Positions 36,504 through 45,154 of a DNA stretch of 64,000 nucleotides are shown one piece after another. Position 1 is the first letter of the stretch. Every line of letters begins with the position of its first letter. A program made the translations under genes and the position numbers. The DNA comes from Lentzea xinjiangensis (GTDB lineage Bacteria > Actinomycetota > Actinomycetes > Mycobacteriales > Pseudonocardiaceae): contig NZ_FOFR01000002.1 in assembly GCF_900110955.1 (NCBI RefSeq), positions 806,001 through 870,000 of the forward strand. The letters are read 5' to 3'. Under the pieces are notes generated by a model. The model saw only the letters and a list, made by a program, of their open reading frames with translations, was not told the origin of the DNA and searched no databases.

Positions 36504-38228
36504 GTGAAGCGGGTCGCCTTCGCTGTGGCTGGCCTCGCGCTGGTCGCCGGCGTGATCGTGCTGCGCGACACCGGCGGGAGCGACTCGTCCCTGCCCACCG
36601 CTCCCCCTCCGCCGACGAAGCTCAAGCCGTTCGTGGCGGACCAGGTGCTGGTGCCGGGTCCGCAGGGCCGGCCGGGCACGCCGTCGAACGTCGTCGCGCG
36701 CTCGGGCCACCACCGGATCCAGCTCACCTGGACCGGTGACGCGCCCGCCTACGAGGTCCGCTCCGGCGAGCGGGTCAAGCTCGTCACCAGGCCCGGCGCC
36801 CAGCTCAACGGCCTGGAGAACGACCGCGAGCAGCAGGTCGAGATCCGCGCCGTCGACTCGTTCGGCCAGCGCTCCCAGCCCGCGCACGTCAAGGCGACCC
36901 CGCGGGCCGACAGCGCCTCCTACACGTTCGCCGACCGCTTCGACGCCCCCGACGAACCGGACCTGCGCCGCTGGCGGCTCTCGAAGCGCACCGACTGCGC
37001 CCGCGCCACCTCCGGCGACGGCGAGGACCACGACCGGCTCGTGATCAGCAGTAGCTGCGGCACCCGCGCCGTGACGCTGAGGTCGCGCACGCCGTTCGTC
37101 CGCGACGACGGCGAGAGCCGGTTCGTGGTCGAGACCGACGCCCCCGGCACCGGCGGTGAGCTGCTGCTCGACCTCGTGCCGGGACCGGTGAGCGTCCAGG
37201 GCGAGCCGGTGCTGCCGAACGCGATCCGCGCGAGGGTCGCGACCGACGTCACCGGCAACTCGGTCGTCGAGCTCACCCCGGACGGCACCGCGGTCAAGGC
37301 GCTCCCCGCCGCGCTGCCGGGCGTGACGGTGCGCTGGGAGCTCGTGCTGACGGCGGGCGGCGTCCAGGTCGTGCGGGACGGCGACGTCGTCGCCACGTCG
37401 CCGTTCGTGCCGCGGTGGCGCGAGGCGACGGCGCTGGTCGGCGTCGCGGCGCTCGCGGGCGACCGGATCCGCGCGGGCGTCGACCTCATCGGCTACCGCA
37501 CCGCCAAGGCCGACGCACCGCCCGCCGTGCCCACACCGCAGGTGCGCGTGGACGGACCGGCCGGTATCGGCACCCGTCCGATCGCGGACGTCACCGCAGG
37601 TCAGCTCCGCATCGCGATGATCCCGTCGCGGGAGGGCCCACCCGTCGGCACCGTGCGGCTCAACGGCGTGGAGGTGCCGTTGCGCCCGGCGGTCGAGGGC
37701 ACGCGGTGGAAGCCGGGCGCGGAGTACCCGGCCGTCGCCGACCTGCCCCGCGAGGCCTTCACCGACACCGTGGACCTCCGGCTGGTGACCGGCGACCGCG
37801 TCCAGGTCACGCACACCGACGTGGAGCTGACCGGCCCGGAGAGCCCACCGCAGCGCCAGTCCGGCACGCCGCTGGTGGACGCGCGGCCGTCGCTCGCCGA
37901 TCCCGTCCCCGAGGTGCTGGACGCGAGCGGGCAGCCCATCGAGAACGGCACCGCGTTCCAGCGCGGCCGGGTGGTCCTGGAGGTGCGCGTCAACGCCCTG
38001 GACGCGGCCGTGGCAGGCCTCGCCGGATTCGAGGTCAGGATCGACGGCACGCACGTGGCGACCGTCCCGACCACGGCCGACGGCCCCGCCGCCGCGGGCC
38101 GGTGGCGGATTTCACTCACCACGGCGGCGATGAGCGCCGGCGCGCACGCCATCGAGGTCAAAGCCTTCAGCACCGATTCAGAGGTGCACCCCGAAACGGG
38201 TTACGTCCCCTTCTTGCTCAAGGCCTGA
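36504..38228 (+). CDS. membrane-anchored fibronectin type III protein, paralogue B
   Basis: A 574-residue protein with an N-terminal anchor (AFAVAGLALVAGVIVL), a Pro-rich stalk, an FN3 domain (IQLTWTGDAPAYEVRSGE and IRAVDSFGQRSQPAHV), a LamG-like domain (ADRFDAPDEPDLRRWRL with two cysteines) and a C-terminal beta domain (LEVRVNALDAAVAGLAGFE). It matches paralogue A domain for domain, pointing to a tandem duplication. The GTG at 36504 is chosen from -10 spacing; GTG 36495 is in frame too. Confidence 0.75.
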   Translation: MKRVAFAVAGLALVAGVIVLRDTGGSDSSLPTAPPPPTKLKPFVADQVLVPGPQGRPGTPSNVVARSGHHRIQLTWTGDAPAYEVRSGERVKLVTRPGAQLNGLENDREQQVEIRAVDSFGQRSQPAHVKATPRADSASYTFADRFDAPDEPDLRRWRLSKRTDCARATSGDGEDHDRLVISSSCGTRAVTLRSRTPFVRDDGESRFVVETDAPGTGGELLLDLVPGPVSVQGEPVLPNAIRARVATDVTGNSVVELTPDGTAVKALPAALPGVTVRWELVLTAGGVQVVRDGDVVATSPFVPRWREATALVGVAALAGDRIRAGVDLIGYRTAKADAPPAVPTPQVRVDGPAGIGTRPIADVTAGQLRIAMIPSREGPPVGTVRLNGVEVPLRPAVEGTRWKPGAEYPAVADLPREAFTDTVDLRLVTGDRVQVTHTDVELTGPESPPQRQSGTPLVDARPSLADPVPEVLDASGQPIENGTAFQRGRVVLEVRVNALDAAVAGLAGFEVRIDGTHVATVPTTADGPAAAGRWRISLTTAAMSAGAHAIEVKAFSTDSEVHPETGYVPFLLKA

Positions 38229-38247
38229 TTGCCGCAAAATGGAAAAC

Positions 38248-39432
38248 ATGGCCCGCGCACTGATCATCGACGCCGCCCGCACGCCCTTCGGCCGGTACCG
38301 GGGAGGGCTGTCCGGCATCCGGGTGGACGACCTGGCCGCGCTGCCGATCGTCGACCTGCTGCGCCGCTACCCCGGTCTCGACCTCGCGCGCATCGACGAC
38401 GTGCTGCTGGGCGACGCGAACGGCGCCGGCGAGGACAACCGCAACGTCGCGCGGATGGCCTCGCTGCTGGCCGGTCTGCCGGTCTCGGTGCCGGGCGTGA
38501 CGCTGAACCGGCTGTGCGCGTCGGGTGGCGAGTCGGTCATCCAGGGCGCCAGGGCGCTGATCACCGGTGACGCCGACCTGGTCATCGCCGGTGGTGTGGA
38601 GGGGATGTCGCGGGCGCCGTTCGTGACGGCCCGCCCGGACAAGGCGTTCCCGGACCGCGTGGAGACCGTGTCGACGGCGCTGGGCTGGCGGCTGGTGAAC
38701 CCGCGCATGCCCAAGCACTACACCGTGCCGCTGGGGCTGGCCGCCGAGAACGTGGCCCACGAGCTGGGCATCACCCGCGACCAGATGGACAACTTCGCCC
38801 TGCGGTCGCACCGCCGCGCCGCCGCCGCGTGGGACGCCGGTGTGCACGAGGGTTTCGCGTTCCCCGTGCAGCTCCCGGACGGCACGGCGATCCGGCGCGA
38901 CGAGAACGTCCGGGCGGACACGAGCATCGAGAAGCTCGCCAAGCTGAAGCCCGCTTTCTCCGAGCAGGGGTCGGTGACGGCGGGCAACGCGTCGCCGCTC
39001 AACGACGGCGCGCTGGCCGCGTTGCTCGGCACGGAGGCGATCGCGGCGGAGCTGGGCGTCGAGCCGCTGGGCGAGGTGATCGGCAGCGCGACGACCGGCG
39101 AGGAGCCGCACCGGTTCACGATCGCGCCCGTGTCGGCGATCAGGAAGCTGGTGAAGCGCCTGCACCTCGACCCGGCCGACGTCGACCTCTGGGAGATCAA
39201 CGAGGCGTTCGCCGCGATGGCGCTCTCCGTGCTGCACCACCTGCCGGAGATCGACCCCGAGAAGGTCAACGTCCACGGCGGGGCGATCGCCTACGGCCAC
39301 CCGCTCGGCGCTTCGATGCCGCGCGTGATCATCGACGTGGCGCGGCACCTGCGGGCGCGTGGTGGCGGCGTGGGCATCGCGGCCGCGTGCGTGGGCGTCG
39401 GCCAGGGTGTCGCGGTCGCCGTCCGGGTCTAG
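38248..39432 (+). CDS. acetyl-CoA acyltransferase (thiolase)
   Basis: A 394-residue thiolase of the acetyl-CoA acetyltransferase/beta-ketoadipyl-CoA thiolase group. The nucleophilic cysteine is in VTLNRLCASG (about Cys90), NEAFAA is present, and GGAIAYGHPLGAS carries the catalytic histidine. The C-terminal motif reads AAACVGVGQG instead of the usual C-GGGQG. ATG 38248 is preferred over 38239 because MARALIIDAARTPFG matches the family start. It could act in fatty-acid degradation or in acetoacetyl-CoA formation. Confidence 0.93.
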   Translation: MARALIIDAARTPFGRYRGGLSGIRVDDLAALPIVDLLRRYPGLDLARIDDVLLGDANGAGEDNRNVARMASLLAGLPVSVPGVTLNRLCASGGESVIQGARALITGDADLVIAGGVEGMSRAPFVTARPDKAFPDRVETVSTALGWRLVNPRMPKHYTVPLGLAAENVAHELGITRDQMDNFALRSHRRAAAAWDAGVHEGFAFPVQLPDGTAIRRDENVRADTSIEKLAKLKPAFSEQGSVTAGNASPLNDGALAALLGTEAIAAELGVEPLGEVIGSATTGEEPHRFTIAPVSAIRKLVKRLHLDPADVDLWEINEAFAAMALSVLHHLPEIDPEKVNVHGGAIAYGHPLGASMPRVIIDVARHLRARGGGVGIAAACVGVGQGVAVAVRV

Positions 39433-39442
39433 CCGGGGGTCT

Positions 39443-40156
39443 CTAGCCCTTCGAGTGCAGGATGTCGCGCGCCTGCTCGGCCGCGCGGACGATGCTCTCG
39501 GAGACGAAGTCGAGGAACCGCGCGATGTTCTCCAGCCGCGTGGCCGCCGGGGTGCCGGAGCCCAGCACGCTGACGCCCTGGCGCGCGGCCTCGGCGAGCT
39601 TCGTGGTGCCGGCGGCGCTCGCGATCATCGACTGGTACCAGATGTCGCCGTCGTCGACGACGTAGCGCTCGCGGCGGCGTTCGTCGCGCCGGCGGCCGAT
39701 CAGGCCCTGGCTCTCCAGGTACGCCATCGCCTTGGAGACCGACGCGGGGCTCACCTGGAGATGTCCCACCAGCTCCGACGCGGTGAGGCTGCCGGAGTCG
39801 GTGGCGTACAGGCTGGCGAGCGCCCTCGCCGTCATCTTCGGCAGGCCCTGCCCGATGAAGATGGCCGAGAACGCCTCCTCGAACTCGCGCACCGCCTCGG
39901 GGTCGCGCCCGTCGGCCCGGTCGACCGCCGGACGGCCTCGGGGTGCGGCCTGCTTGCGCCGCTGGGCGCGGTGTTCGGTGGCGAGGTGGGCCAGGTCCGC
40001 CTTGTAGCCCGCGGGACCGCCGTTGCGCATCACCTCGCGCGTGATCGTCGACGTGGGCCGGTCCAGGCCTCGCGCGATCTCCGCGTAAGCGAGGCCGTCG
40101 GCGAGGCCGTTCGCGATCTGGCGGCGTTCCTGCTGGGTGAGTCGACCTCCTGGCAT
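39443..40156 (-). CDS. GbsR/MarR-type regulator with IS30-like N-terminal HTH
   Basis: A roughly 237-residue regulator with two DNA-binding modules. Residues 4-45 (LTQQERRQIANGLADGLAYA then PTSTITREVMRNGG) match the HTH_38 domain of IS30-type transposases, including the following YKADLAHLATEHRAQRRK basic stretch. Residues about 85-180 are a MarR/GbsR winged helix (SASELVGHL-type TASELVGHLQVSPASVSKAM, RRRERYVVDDGDIWYQ). The start could be ATG 40156 or GTG 40177. It is divergent from a DUF4097-peptidase operon across a cluster of GCAAC/GTTGC sites. Confidence 0.8.
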   Translation of the reverse strand: MPGGRLTQQERRQIANGLADGLAYAEIARGLDRPTSTITREVMRNGGPAGYKADLAHLATEHRAQRRKQAAPRGRPAVDRADGRDPEAVREFEEAFSAIFIGQGLPKMTARALASLYATDSGSLTASELVGHLQVSPASVSKAMAYLESQGLIGRRRDERRRERYVVDDGDIWYQSMIASAAGTTKLAEAARQGVSVLGSGTPAATRLENIARFLDFVSESIVRAAEQARDILHSKG

Positions 40157-40186
40157 GCCGCACACCATAGCCTTCACTCACACTTC

Positions 40187-40302
40187 ATTGCAACGATCGT
40201 TGCATTAGATTCACGACTGGTTGCAATGATCTTGCGGTTTTGACCTGCATAAATGCTGCTTCATCGCAACAAAGTTGTTGTCGGCATTCGGAAACGCAAC
40301 GT
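40187..40302. promoter_or_regulatory. operator cluster with GCAAC/GTTGC half-sites
   Basis: The divergent region contains the perfect 16-bp palindrome TGCAACGATCGTTGCA (40189-40204), a related TTGCAATGATCTTGC (40221-40235), GCAACAAAGTTGT (40266-40278) and a further half-site GCAAC near 40296. They are likely binding sites of the adjacent regulator for autoregulation and control of the operon on the plus strand (inference). Confidence 0.6.
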
Positions 40303-40344
40303 AGCTTTCTGGCTATCAGAAACAACGAGCCGCAGGAGCCCGAG

Positions 40345-40944
40345 ATGCAGACCTTCGCCACCACCGCCCCCATCGCCGCCGTCCTGGACATCCCCGCCGG
40401 ACGCGTCCGGCTCATCGCCACCGACCGGTCCGACACCGCCGTCGAGGTCCTGCCCGCCGACGCCGCGAAGGGCCGTGACGTCAAGGCGGCCGAGAAGACC
40501 CGCGTCGAGTTCACCGACGGCGTCCTGCGGATCAAGGCCGACGAGGGCGGCAAGCTCCTCGGCCCCTCGGGATCGGTCGAGATCACCGTCCAGCTCCCGG
40601 CCGGGTCGAACGTCGAGGCCGCGGTCGCCAGCGCGGAGTTCCGCGGCGTCGGGCGGCTCGGTGACATCACCCTCGATGCAGCCCAGAGCGACGTCAAGAT
40701 CGACGAGGCCGCCCGCCTCGCGGTGACGACCCAGGCCGGTGACGTCACCGTCGGCCGCCTCACCGGCTCCGCCGAGATCAGCACCCAGAAGGGCGACATC
40801 ACCGTCGCCACCGCCCTGTCCGCCTCGCTCGACGCCGGCACCACCTACGGCCGCATCCACAACTCCCTCAAGAACGACGGCGGCACCGAACTGCACATCA
40901 AGGCCACCACCGCCTACGGCGACATCACCGCCCGCGGCCTCTGA
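40345..40944 (+). CDS. DUF4097 beta-repeat protein
   Basis: A 199-residue protein made of right-handed beta-strand repeats (VRLIATDRSDTAVEVLPAD, GDITLDAAQSDVKIDEA, GDVTVGRLTGSAEISTQKGD), typical of DUF4097/DUF4098 adhesin-like proteins. No signal peptide is seen, so it is probably cytoplasmic. It is often found next to PadR- or MarR-controlled genes; the function is unknown. The ATG follows CAGGAG. An upstream frame from 40240 would cross the operator cluster and is rejected. Confidence 0.85.
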   Translation: MQTFATTAPIAAVLDIPAGRVRLIATDRSDTAVEVLPADAAKGRDVKAAEKTRVEFTDGVLRIKADEGGKLLGPSGSVEITVQLPAGSNVEAAVASAEFRGVGRLGDITLDAAQSDVKIDEAARLAVTTQAGDVTVGRLTGSAEISTQKGDITVATALSASLDAGTTYGRIHNSLKNDGGTELHIKATTAYGDITARGL

Positions 40945-40971
40945 CACCTTCGAAACTGGGGAGAACCGACC

Positions 40972-43086
40972 ATGAGCACCACCGCCGCCTACCAAGCCGC
41001 AGAACAACTCCTCCGCCGCGCCGCTCGCCCCGGTGAGCTCGTCGTCGGCGACAAGATCCGTCCACAGTGGATCGAGAACGACGCCCGGTTCTGGTACCAG
41101 GTCCGCGACGGCGACGACCGCCGGTTCGTCCTGGTCGACCCGGCGGCGGGCACCCGTGAGGCGGGCTTCGACCCCACCCCGTTCCTGCCGGCGCCCGGCA
41201 ACCCGCTGGAGGTGTCCTCCCCCGACGGCAAGTTCGCGGTCTCGCGCCGCGGGAACGACCTGTGGGCGCGGGAGGGCGAGCGCGAGTGGGCGCTCACCAC
41301 CGACGGTGCGGAGGCCTACGGGTACGGCTACGGCCCGGACGTCACGAGCTTCCAGACGCTCATGAACAAGTTCGGCCTGCCGCACCTGCCACCCGTCCTC
41401 GCCTGGTCGCCCGACTCGACGAAGGTGCTCGCCCACCGGACCGACGAGCGCGAGGTCCGGCTGACCCACCTGACCGAGGCCGCTCCCGCCGACGGCGGTG
41501 CCCCGGCGGTGCGGACCCAGCGGTACGGCTTCGGCGGCGACGAGCACGTGCCGCTGGCCGAGCTCGTCGTGCTGGACGTGGCCGCGGGCACCGTGGTCCG
41601 CGCCCAGTGCGATCCGCTGGTCATGCCGCAGGTGTCGCCGATCGCGACCGGCTGGACGTGGTGGACCCCGGACAGCTCCGCGGTGTACTTCCTCAGCCAG
41701 AGCCGCGACCAACGCACCCTCGCGCTGAACCGGATGAACGCCGCCACCGGCGAGGTCGAGGTCGTGATCAGCGAGACCGGACCGACCCGCGTGGAGCCCA
41801 ACCAGTGGCTCTTCGAACCCGCGATCGTGCGGCTGCTGGACGGCGAGGTGCTGTGGTTCTCCCAGCGCGACGGCTGGGGCCACCTCTACCGGTACGACCT
41901 GCGCACCGGCGAGCTGCTCGGCCAGGTCACCTCCGGCGAGTGGCTGGTGCGCCAGGTCCTGCACGTCGACGAGACCGAGCGGGTCGTCCACTTCACCGCG
42001 TCCGGCCTGGTCGACGAAGACCCCTACCGCCGCTCGGTGTGCCGGATCGGCTTGGACGGCACCGGGTTCGCCCGCATCACGGACGACTCGCTGGACCACG
42101 TCGTCACCGTGGCGGAGAACGGGCAGTACTTCGTCGACAGCGCGTCCACAGTGGACACACCGCCGGTGACGGTCGTGCGCGACTGGTCCGGCCGCGTGCT
42201 CGTCGAACTGGAACGCACCGACATCACCCGGCTCGTCGCCACCGGCTGGACCGCGCCGGAACGCTTCTGCGTCAAGGCCGCTGACGGCGAGACGGACATC
42301 TACGGCGTGCTGTACCGCCCTCGCGGTTTCGACCCGTCGAAGCGCTACCCCGTCGTGGACACCATCTACCCCGGCCCGCAGGTCAACCGCGTCGACCCGT
42401 GCTTCGACCCCGGCGGCATGGGCCTGGACGCGGAACCGTTGGCAGCGCTCGGTTTCGTGGTCGTGGCGGTCGACGGCCGCGGCACCCTCGGCCGCGGCAA
42501 GGCCTTCCACGACGCCTCCTACGGCCGGATGGCCGACGCGGGCAGCCTCGACGACCACGTGGCGGCACTGCGCCAACTGGCGGCTTCACGCCCGTGGATG
42601 GACCTCGACCGCGTGGGCGCGTTCGGTCATTCGGGAGGCGGGTTCGCCACCGTGCGAGCGCTGCTGACCCACCCCGAGACGTACAAGGCCGGCGTCTCCC
42701 TGTCCGGCTGGCACGACGCCCGCTTCTTCAACGCGGGCTTCATCGAGACCTACGACGGCGCGGACAACCCCGACGCCTACGCCGCCTCGTCGAACGTCGA
42801 CGTCGCCGACCGCTTGGAAGGCAGGCTGCTGCTCGTCCACGGCGAGATGGACGACCAGGTGCACGTCGACCACGCGCTGCGGCTGGCCGACCGGCTCGTC
42901 AAGGCGGGCAAGGACTTCGAGATGCTCGTCGTGCCCGGCGCCGAGCACATGTTCCTCGACTGCCTGTCCTACGTCCGGACGCGCTGCTGGGACTTCCTGG
43001 TGCGCACGCTGATGGGCGTCGAGCCGCCCGCCTACCGGCCCGCGCCCATCCCGATCGACCCGGAACTGCTCGCCGAGATCTTCTAG
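40972..43086 (+). CDS. S9-family prolyl oligopeptidase (DPP IV-like)
   Basis: A 704-residue cytosolic serine peptidase. The N-terminal ~430 residues form a beta-propeller (DPP IV N-terminal type, with WTWWTPDSSAVYFLS and VLAWSPDSTKVL). The C-terminal alpha/beta-hydrolase has the nucleophile in GAFGHSGGGFAT, the aspartate in HGEMDDQVH and the histidine in PGAEHMFLD. It probably removes dipeptides after proline. GGGGAGAAC precedes the ATG, 27 nt after the DUF4097 stop, so the two form an operon. The stop overlaps a convergent DUF397 gene. Confidence 0.92.
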   Translation: MSTTAAYQAAEQLLRRAARPGELVVGDKIRPQWIENDARFWYQVRDGDDRRFVLVDPAAGTREAGFDPTPFLPAPGNPLEVSSPDGKFAVSRRGNDLWAREGEREWALTTDGAEAYGYGYGPDVTSFQTLMNKFGLPHLPPVLAWSPDSTKVLAHRTDEREVRLTHLTEAAPADGGAPAVRTQRYGFGGDEHVPLAELVVLDVAAGTVVRAQCDPLVMPQVSPIATGWTWWTPDSSAVYFLSQSRDQRTLALNRMNAATGEVEVVISETGPTRVEPNQWLFEPAIVRLLDGEVLWFSQRDGWGHLYRYDLRTGELLGQVTSGEWLVRQVLHVDETERVVHFTASGLVDEDPYRRSVCRIGLDGTGFARITDDSLDHVVTVAENGQYFVDSASTVDTPPVTVVRDWSGRVLVELERTDITRLVATGWTAPERFCVKAADGETDIYGVLYRPRGFDPSKRYPVVDTIYPGPQVNRVDPCFDPGGMGLDAEPLAALGFVVVAVDGRGTLGRGKAFHDASYGRMADAGSLDDHVAALRQLAASRPWMDLDRVGAFGHSGGGFATVRALLTHPETYKAGVSLSGWHDARFFNAGFIETYDGADNPDAYAASSNVDVADRLEGRLLLVHGEMDDQVHVDHALRLADRLVKAGKDFEMLVVPGAEHMFLDCLSYVRTRCWDFLVRTLMGVEPPAYRPAPIPIDPELLAEIF

Positions 43087-43241
43087 CGGGTGGACTTCAC
43101 CCCGGTCAGGAATGCCGACCACGCCTTGTCCGACACGGGCAGGTGCGTGGCCGGCGCCTTGCTGTCCCGGATGCCGACGCCACGACCGACCTCGACGCAG
43201 TTGTCCACCGGGCTGTAGCTGCTCTTGCGCCACATCGACAT
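43083..43241 (-). CDS. DUF397 small protein
   Basis: A 52-residue protein: MSMWRKSSYSPVDNCVEVGR then GVGIRDSKAP and WSAFLTGVKS. DUF397 proteins are short partners of XRE-DUF5753 regulators in actinomycetes, proposed to act as an antitoxin-like or signalling unit (family knowledge). It lies 13 nt after the regulator stop, with GAGGAGG as ribosome site. Its end overlaps the peptidase gene end by 3 nt. A second ATG at 43235 is possible. Confidence 0.88.
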   Translation of the reverse strand: MSMWRKSSYSPVDNCVEVGRGVGIRDSKAPATHLPVSDKAWSAFLTGVKSTR

Positions 43242-43254
43242 GCCGAGCGCCTCC

Positions 43255-44085
43255 TCAAGCCAGGATGCTGGTGATCAGCTCCTTCGATTGTTCCGCATCC
43301 AATGCTTGACGGTCGAGCATCTTGAGCACCTCGACGTAGGTGGCGATGGACGCCTTGTCCTCCACGAAGAGGCTGGAGTTCTCCGTCTCCGTGAAGACGA
43401 CCGGCTCGTACTTCTCATAGCTGAGGAGGCGGAATGAACCGGAGAGTCCGGCGTGCGCGCCCAGCGATGTCGAGACGACCCTGACGGTGACGTAGTTCCG
43501 GTTGCTCATGGCGAGGACGTGCAGCAGTTGGTCCCGCATGGTCCTGGGGCCGCCGACCGGCAGACGCAGCGCCTGTTCGTGGAGGTAGAAGGTGAACTCC
43601 CGGCTGTAGTGGAAGATCCCTTGTCGCGCCGTCTTCGCGGCGACGACCTCCTCGGCGTTCACCGTCTTGGCGCGAGCGGACCGCTCGATGAGTGCACGGA
43701 TGTAGTCGGGAAGCTGCAGAGGGCCGGGGATGACGTTCATCGACCACATGGTGATCTTGTTGGCCAGCCGCTCCTGGTCGACCAACGAGCGCACCTGGTC
43801 CGGGATCCCGTCCTCGGGGAAGACGAGGAAGCCCTTCTCGCGCGACTCGTTGAAGAGGGCGAGCAGGTGGCGGACCTCGTCCGCCTCGATCCGGCAGAGG
43901 CCGAGCAGGACGCCCAGCTCGACCTCGGTGACCCCGCCCTTGCCCTTCACCAGGTCGGAGACCTTGGCCTCTTCCCAGTCCAACATCTCGGCGATCTTGC
44001 GTTGGGTCATGCCGGTGCGCTTGATGGCATCCCGAACGCCGTCACCGAACGAGCGCCCCACCACGCTCGAAAATCGTTTCGGCAT
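43255..44085 (-). CDS. XRE-family regulator with DUF5753 domain
   Basis: A 276-residue regulator with an N-terminal XRE HTH (MTQRKIAEMLDWEEAKVSDL, about residues 25-45) and a C-terminal DUF5753 domain (VIPGPLQLPDYIRALI, QLLHVLAMSNRNYVTVRVV, FRLLSYEKYEPVVFTET). It pairs with the DUF397 gene downstream, as in many Streptomyces and Pseudonocardiales loci. TAGCGT is 6 nt before the ATG, so the transcript is probably leaderless. Confidence 0.92.
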   Translation of the reverse strand: MPKRFSSVVGRSFGDGVRDAIKRTGMTQRKIAEMLDWEEAKVSDLVKGKGGVTEVELGVLLGLCRIEADEVRHLLALFNESREKGFLVFPEDGIPDQVRSLVDQERLANKITMWSMNVIPGPLQLPDYIRALIERSARAKTVNAEEVVAAKTARQGIFHYSREFTFYLHEQALRLPVGGPRTMRDQLLHVLAMSNRNYVTVRVVSTSLGAHAGLSGSFRLLSYEKYEPVVFTETENSSLFVEDKASIATYVEVLKMLDRQALDAEQSKELITSILA

Positions 44086-44091
44086 GGTCGG

Positions 44092-44097
44092 ACGCTA
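44092..44097 (-). promoter_or_regulatory. -10 element TAGCGT of the XRE gene, leaderless
   Basis: On the minus strand TAGCGT is followed after 6 nt by the ATG at 44085. No ribosome site is present. Confidence 0.5.
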
Positions 44098-44168
44098 GAA
44101 GGCCGAAGCCGCTCTCCTCCATCGTTCGGCAGCGACTCGCCACGAAGGAAGTACTTCTTGGACGGCTT

Positions 44169-44816
44169 CTAAATCCGCTTCGAGATCAGCGGGTACTCGA
44201 CGACGAGGCCGTTGGAGTCGACCTTGATGTTCTGCTCGAACCCGCCGCTCTTGAACCGCACCACCGAGACGTCGTCGCCCACCGACACCGTCTTGTAGGT
44301 CTGGGTCACGACCTTCACCGACAGGTCCGGCAGCGACACCCGCACGACGGGCAGCACGTGCTCGCCCTCCTGGCGGTGCAGTCCGAGGCGCCGGATCGGG
44401 ATGGTGTTGAACAGCACGGCGAACTGGACGTCGACGTCCAGGGCGTCGTTGAACGTCTCGCGCTTGCTGCCCTGGCCGTGGTCGACGAGCCAGGCGCCGT
44501 CCTCGGTCCTCGACAGGGAGCACTGCCGCTCCTCCAGGACCGTGGCCGTGCGCAGCAGCAGGCGGTTGACCTGGCCGCTCTCGCCGACGGAGACCTCGAA
44601 GGAGGCGTTGAACTGCTCCTCGGGGCCGGCCGCGACCATGCGGCCGGAGGCGCGCAGGCGCTGGTCGCTCGACAGCAGCAGGCGGACCTGCTCCAGGCGC
44701 GGCTCGTGGATGCCCTGCCAGGTGATCATGTCCGGCCTGCGGGCAGCGGACGGGCGCGTCTCCCCGGTCGAGGTGACGGCGTCCGTGGCGTTGTCAGTGG
44801 CGTTAGAGGAGTTCAC
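44169..44816 (-). CDS. putative glycolipid-binding family protein
   Basis: A 215-residue protein resembling the Glycolipid_bind family (DUF1089-type): ITWQGIHEPRLEQVRLLLSS, FEVSVGESGQVNRLLLRT and LDVDVQFAVLFNTIPIRRLG are its landmarks. No signal peptide; the N-terminal 30 residues are Ser/Thr-rich. The biological ligand is unknown. It starts with GTG immediately after the stop of the antitoxin-like gene, so the two are probably co-translated. Confidence 0.75.
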   Translation of the reverse strand: MNSSNATDNATDAVTSTGETRPSAARRPDMITWQGIHEPRLEQVRLLLSSDQRLRASGRMVAAGPEEQFNASFEVSVGESGQVNRLLLRTATVLEERQCSLSRTEDGAWLVDHGQGSKRETFNDALDVDVQFAVLFNTIPIRRLGLHRQEGEHVLPVVRVSLPDLSVKVVTQTYKTVSVGDDVSVVRFKSGGFEQNIKVDSNGLVVEYPLISKRI

Positions 44817-44987
44817 TCATCCACCCGGAAGGAGGTCCTTGATCTTCTCGGCAACCGAGTCGACCTGCTCGTCGTGACCGAACTTGCCAGCGACGAAGCC
44901 CGCCGCGGCGTCCACGCCCCTGTCGACCTGTTCGTGGTGCTGCTCGGCGAGGTCCAGCGCCTTGTTCTTGATCTCGTCGAAGTTCAT
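44817..44987 (-). CDS. small antitoxin-like (MT0933-type) protein
   Basis: A 56-residue acidic helical protein, MNFDEIKNKALDLAEQHHEQ then VDRGVDAAAGFVAGKFGHDE, of the type annotated as MT0933-like antitoxin in actinobacteria. No toxin gene is adjacent; the next gene downstream (abutting stop/start) is the glycolipid-binding-like protein. GGAGGAGC precedes the ATG. A true antitoxin role is doubtful here. Confidence 0.75.
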   Translation of the reverse strand: MNFDEIKNKALDLAEQHHEQVDRGVDAAAGFVAGKFGHDEQVDSVAEKIKDLLPGG

Positions 44988-45154
44988 GTGGTGCTCCTCC
45001 GCTCCTGACGCAGGGTACCCGAGTAGGCCCCTCGTGTTGATAGCCCGCGATCACCCCTGCTGCGCCTGGACAGGCCGCTCCGCGAAACGCAAGATGATCG
45101 GTACCGCCGCCTGGTCGGCCGCCGTTCGCGGCCAGAACCAGGAGGACACGCCAC

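Noticed and set aside
33431-36727. 1098-codon open frame on the minus strand
   Set aside because: It is antisense to tyrA and the FN3 genes, with low-complexity Arg/His/Asp-rich sequence and no domain; a GC-driven shadow.
40261-42576. 771-codon open frame on the minus strand
   Set aside because: It runs antisense across the DUF4097 and S9 peptidase genes, which have clear motifs; composition is shadow-like.
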